Assembly: GCA_020635235.1 (NCBI GenBank)
Contig: JACKAF010000002.1
Location: 1-64,000 of the forward strand
Source of the DNA: Pseudobdellovibrionaceae bacterium
Lineage (GTDB): Bacteria; Bdellovibrionota; FAC87; UBA2466; JACKAF01
Direction: 5' to 3'
DNA: 64,000 nucleotides
The notes beneath the pieces were generated by a model. It was not told where the DNA came from. It ran no database searches and saw only the letters and a list, made by a program, of their open reading frames with translations. Positions within the stretch are counted from its first letter, which is position 1; each line of letters opens with the position of its first letter. The position numbers and the translations under genes are program-made. Below, piece after piece: positions 60,941 through 64,000 of the stretch.

Positions 60941-62278
60941 GTGATTCGTTGTACATAGTAGGCGGGACCATCCTAACGATGAATGCCGCCATGGACGTTT
61001 TTGAGAACGGCGTGGTCGAGATCTGCGATGGCAAAATAAAGCAGGTGGGTCCGGCGGAAAACGTTGTGGTGCCCAAAGGGCGCGCACTTGACGCCCGCCA
61101 CTGCCTCGTCCTACCCGGCTTTATCAATCGGGCACACGCATACGGAATGGGGCTTATCCGAGGAATCGCCGAAGACCTCCCGTTTGATCAGTGGCTGAAC
61201 GATGTCATTCTTCCCACCGAAAACGCTGGGGAGTCCTGAGTTTGTATACACTGGAGCGTTGCTTTTCTGGCGGAGATGATCAAGGCGGAACAACCACATT
61301 CAATGACATGTACCACTTTGAAGAAGCGTCGGCGCGGGCGGCGCACGCTATCGGGATGCGGCATTTGAAGTGCAAGATCTTTCTGCTATTACCTGGGAAG
61401 GTGAAAAGGCGGAACGGTGGCCGAACGTATGGATGAGTTTCGAGCGGCGCTTCCAACTTTTCAAGAGTAACCCCTGCTCTGGGACCGCACGCGATTTATA
61501 CAGTCGATAGACCGATGTTTGAAGAACTCATCGCCTACGCGTCCGATAACTCCTTTACCGTACACATGCATTTGTCCGAAACCGCAAGGAAGAGGTGCGC
61601 CGGTGCCTGCGTGAGAATAACTAGACGCCGCCGGAGTATTGCAATACTCGGTCTGTTCAACGTCAAGACTGTTTGTGCTCACGGTACGTGTCTTTCACCA
61701 TCCGATATTGCACTTCTGGCAAAGAAAAACGTTGGCATAATTCATAATCCGAATCCAATCTAAAACTCGAGACGAAAATCTGTCCGTGCCCGAACTAGAA
61801 CGCTGGTGGCGGTTTAGTCTACGGACAGCGGCCAGCAATAACGATCTGGATCTTGCAGGAGGCCGATACGGCGGCCAAGTTGCAGACGTATCGCAAGGGG
61901 ATCGGAACCCTCACTGCCCAGGACACCGTACGCATGATGACCATCGATGGGGCGCGGGCGCTCCACATGGATTCGGTTGTGGGGTCTTTGGAAGTGGGCA
62001 AGTTGGCCGATATCGTTTGCATAGACGTGAATAAGCCCAACGCGGTTCCACTCTACAATCCCTACGCGCAGCTCGTTTACAGCAGCACGGGTGCTGATGC
62101 GCGTCACACTCTGGTCGAAGGGGAATTGCTGATGGAAGACTACCGCTTGACGCGGATCGATGAGCAGGCCCTTCTGGATGAGGCCCGCGCCTGGGGAAAA
62201 CGAATTTATGCGGACTATCACCAAGGTTCTGGTGCGCGTGCCGGCGATCGCGGGTCGCAGGATAACGCCCTGCACTAG
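60937..62278 (+). pseudogene. Relic of TRZ/ATZ-type amidohydrolase (SAH/MTA/5'-deoxyadenosine deaminase-like)
   Basis: From GTG 60937 (VSDSLYIVGGTILTMN) the order LVLPGFINRAHAYGMGLIRGIAEDLPF, GTTTFNDMYHFEEASARAAHAIG, FTVHMHLSETA, VCAHGTCLSPSDIALLAKKNVG, HNPNPI, DSAASNNDLDLAGEAD and MTIDGARALHMDSVVGSLEVGKLADIVCIDV follows the amidohydrolase family. Stops and frameshifts near 61240, 61440 and 61760 break it, and the metal motif HxHxxM is changed to AHAYGM. It probably deaminated an adenosine-type nucleoside. The last 140 codons are open to 62278. Confidence 0.85.
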
Positions 62279-62380
62279 TCCTTGGCATCAGGCTTGACAT
62301 GGGCCTGTTCCTAAAAGGAGAATGCCGCGTTAAAGAGGGTCATTTGTGTCGGGGATCACGGCTGAGAGATGTGAAAAGCA

Positions 62381-62409
62381 TTGTTTGTCGTGGCTGTAGC
62401 CTTCATAAT
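62381..62409 (+). promoter_or_regulatory. Candidate promoter upstream of prkA
   Basis: TTGTTT (62381-62386), a 17-bp spacer and CATAAT (62404-62409, five of six) lie 70 bp upstream of the prkA ATG in a 200-bp gap that is otherwise empty of coding text. A sigma-54-like TGGCAT-N5-TTGAC at about 62282 lacks the critical GC. Confidence 0.35.
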
Positions 62410-62478
62410 ATAGAAAGGGCGCTTCCACCTCGAGCCCAAGAATTCCCTGATAGCTTCATTTCGGACTAAGGAGAACTA

Positions 62479-64000
62479 ATGTCTGGTTCGCTTAACATTA
62501 AAGATTTCATCGGCGGGCTCCAAAATTTAGAGGGCTACCAGAGCGCCCATTGGGAAGGGACTTTTCAGGAGTACATTGATCTCGTAAAAGAGCGTCCCGA
62601 AGTCACCCGCAACGCTTTCCAGCGACTCTACGATTTGATGATCAGCTACGGGACTGAGGAGTACGTAGACTTCAAAAAGAAGGTCATTTCCTACAATTTT
62701 TTTAAGGACCCCATCGACAACGGCAAGGACGCCGTTTTCGGTCTGGACGTCCAGCTCATGAAGTTTGTGAACGTCATCAAAGCGGCTTCCCAAGGCTTTG
62801 GTCCCGAGAAGCGCGTGATTTTGTTGCACGGCCCGGTGGGTAGCTCCAAGAGTACAATCGTTCGTCTAATTAAAAAAGGACTCGAACACTATTCCAAAAC
62901 CGAAGAAGGAGCTCTCTTCACCTACCGTTGGGTGACCAATGGCTCGGAGCAGGTACGGGAGCTCTTTGGTGGGCATGACATCGTTCCCGACCCCATGAAC
63001 GAGGAACCGCTAAAGCTTATTCCGCACGATTTCAGAAAGAAGTTTTGCGAGCAGTTAAACCGCGGTCGCAAAGACGATCAGCACCGCGTGGCGATTACCG
63101 GGGATCTTTGTCCCCCGTCGAACTACCTTTTTAACGAACTGATGAGTCTTTACAAGGGCGACTGGACCAAAGTCGTGGACCACGTTCGTGTGCGTCGGAT
63201 GATGCTGTCTGAGAAAAACCGTATCGGTATTGGAACCTTCCAGCCGAAAGACGAAAAGAATCAGGATTCGACCGAGCTCACAGGCGATATCAACTACCGA
63301 AAAATCGCAGAGTACGGTTCCGATTCCGATCCTCGCGCCTTTAACTTTGATGGTGAGTTTAACGTCGCTAACCGCGGTGTTATCGAATTCATCGAGGTGT
63401 TGAAGCTGGATGTGGCCTTCCTTTATGATTTGCTGGGTGCCTCCCAGGAGCACAAGATTAAGCCCAAGAAGTTCGCGCAAACAGATATTGATGAGGTCAT
63501 CATCGGCCACACCAACGAGCCGGAATACCGCAAGCTTCAGAATAACGAGTTCATGGAAGCGCTTCGCGATCGTACGGTAAAGATCGACATCCCGTACATC
63601 ACCAAGCTCAAGGAAGAGAACCGGATTTACCTTAAGGATTTCAATTCCAATACGATTAAGGGTAAGCACATTGCACCCCACACCATCGACATGGCGTCCA
63701 TGTGGGCGGTTTTGACCCGTTTGGAAGTTCCGAAGAAGGCGAACCTCACCTTATTGCAGAAGCTAAAGCTCTACAATGGTAAGACGCTGGCAGGCTTCAC
63801 AGAGGACAACGTTCGTGAGCTCCGTAAGGAAGCTGTCCGCGAAGGCATGGAGGGGATTTCACCTCGTTACATTCAGGACAAGATTTCTAACGCTCTGGTA
63901 AACACCAAAGATGGAAACGTGGGCTGTATCAACCCCTTCATGGTTCTCAATGAGCTGGAAGCGGGGCTGCGCAGCCACTCGCTTATTTCTTCAGAAGAGA
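62479..64000 (+). CDS. prkA: PrkA serine protein kinase (3' partial)
   Basis: ATG 62479 follows AAGGAG at five bases. The open frame covers 507 codons and continues past the window edge. PrkA signatures are YFxD-less start [13 protein letters not shown], then [27 protein letters not shown], Walker [16 protein letters not shown] near residue 117, [17 protein letters not shown] and [19 protein letters not shown] text, with the AAA fold and the C-terminal kinase part beginning at the edge ([15 protein letters not shown]). PrkA is a AAA-type Ser kinase, often in operon with a YeaH and SpoVR pair. Those would lie downstream, outside the window. Confidence 0.95.
   Translation, partial: MSGSLNIKDFIGGLQNLEGYQSAHWEGTFQEYIDLVKERPEVTRNAFQRLYDLMISYGTEEYVDFKKKVISYNFFKDPIDNGKDAVFGLDVQLMKFVNVIKAASQGFGPEKRVILLHGPVGSSKSTIVRLIKKGLEHYSKTEEGALFTYRWVTNGSEQVRELFGGHDIVPDPMNEEPLKLIPHDFRKKFCEQLNRGRKDDQHRVAITGDLCPPSNYLFNELMSLYKGDWTKVVDHVRVRRMMLSEKNRIGIGTFQPKDEKNQDSTELTGDINYRKIAEYGSDSDPRAFNFDGEFNVANRGVIEFIEVLKLDVAFLYDLLGASQEHKIKPKKFAQTDIDEVIIGHTNEPEYRKLQNNEFMEALRDRTVKIDIPYITKLKEENRIYLKDFNSNTIKGKHIAPHTIDMASMWAVLTRLEVPKKANLTLLQKLKLYNGKTLAGFTEDNVRELRKEAVREGMEGISPRYIQDKISNALVNTKDGNVGCINPFMVLNELEAGLRSHSLISSEE

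Noticed and set aside
62282..62297. Sigma-54-like site upstream of prkA (TGGCAT-N5-TTGAC)
   Set aside because: The essential GC at -12 is missing, so it is not counted as a promoter.
1..64000. CRISPR arrays, insertion sequences or phage genes
   Set aside because: No direct-repeat array with regular spacers, transposase, integrase or phage structural motif was seen.

Overview
The window comes from the chromosome of a Gram-negative (diderm) bacterium. It encodes an LPS-export module (LptC/LptA-like and LptB), RpoN, a ribosome hibernation factor, two type IV pilus retraction ATPases, many small outer-membrane beta-barrel proteins with signal peptides, and lipoproteins. The mix of twitching ATPases, bactofilin, an FHA-TPR membrane protein, KamA-type radical SAM enzymes, PrkA and numerous unassigned envelope proteins fits Bdellovibrionota or a neighbouring former-deltaproteobacterial lineage. 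That placement is an inference from gene content, not from a phylogeny. No integrase, transposase, IS element, phage gene or CRISPR array was seen.

Layout. 1-6.7 kb: tail of a methyltransferase, a Memo-family protein, a TolC-type efflux channel, an App1-type phosphatase and two adjacent PorV/TraF-like outer-membrane proteins. 6.7-9.4 kb: two heavily frameshifted relics facing away from each other, a leucine (Leu/Phe/Val) dehydrogenase and the large subunit of methylmalonyl-CoA mutase. 9.4-14 kb: MurJ, divergent from a membrane protein-bactofilin-FHA/TPR cluster, which looks like a cell-wall and shape locus. 14-21.4 kb: small envelope proteins, hydrolases, tRNA-Glu(CTC), MscL, a DUF481 barrel and a discoidin-like protein. 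21.6-28.9 kb: two convergent giant exported proteins (1025 and 1367 residues) without a recognised function. 29-32.6 kb: a MotA-like membrane protein, a LysR regulator, an intradiol dioxygenase and a CoA-transferase. 32.7-36.7 kb: lipoprotein, phosphofructokinase and two KamA-family enzymes. 36.8-38.7 kb: a two-gene desaturase operon preceded by palindromes. 38.7-41.5 kb: pgpA-recA-pilT-like operon. 41.5-47.2 kb: barrels, TPR proteins and a membrane J-domain protein. 47.3-50.9 kb: lptCA-lptB-rpoN-hpf operon. 50.9-56.4 kb: paired barrels, a GT-C-type glycosyltransferase, a small membrane protein followed by pilT with a long Pro-rich tail, and acylphosphatase. 56.5-62.3 kb: deoC-deoB-deoA followed by relics of purine nucleoside phosphorylase, cytidine deaminase and an SAH/MTA-type amidohydrolase. 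62.5 kb to the end: prkA, cut by the window edge.

The most coherent biological story is selective gene decay. Two catabolic clusters, one for branched-chain amino acids and propionyl-CoA and one for nucleosides, have been lost by many independent frameshifts, while the flanking genes remain intact. In the nucleoside operon the first two genes are intact, the third is damaged only at its extreme C-terminus, where it now reads into the next gene, and the last three are ruined. The least understood material is the pair of giant exported proteins. One carries a repeated FW.../LP-NW...KLDR module. The other has a hydrophobic segment followed by a long coiled coil.
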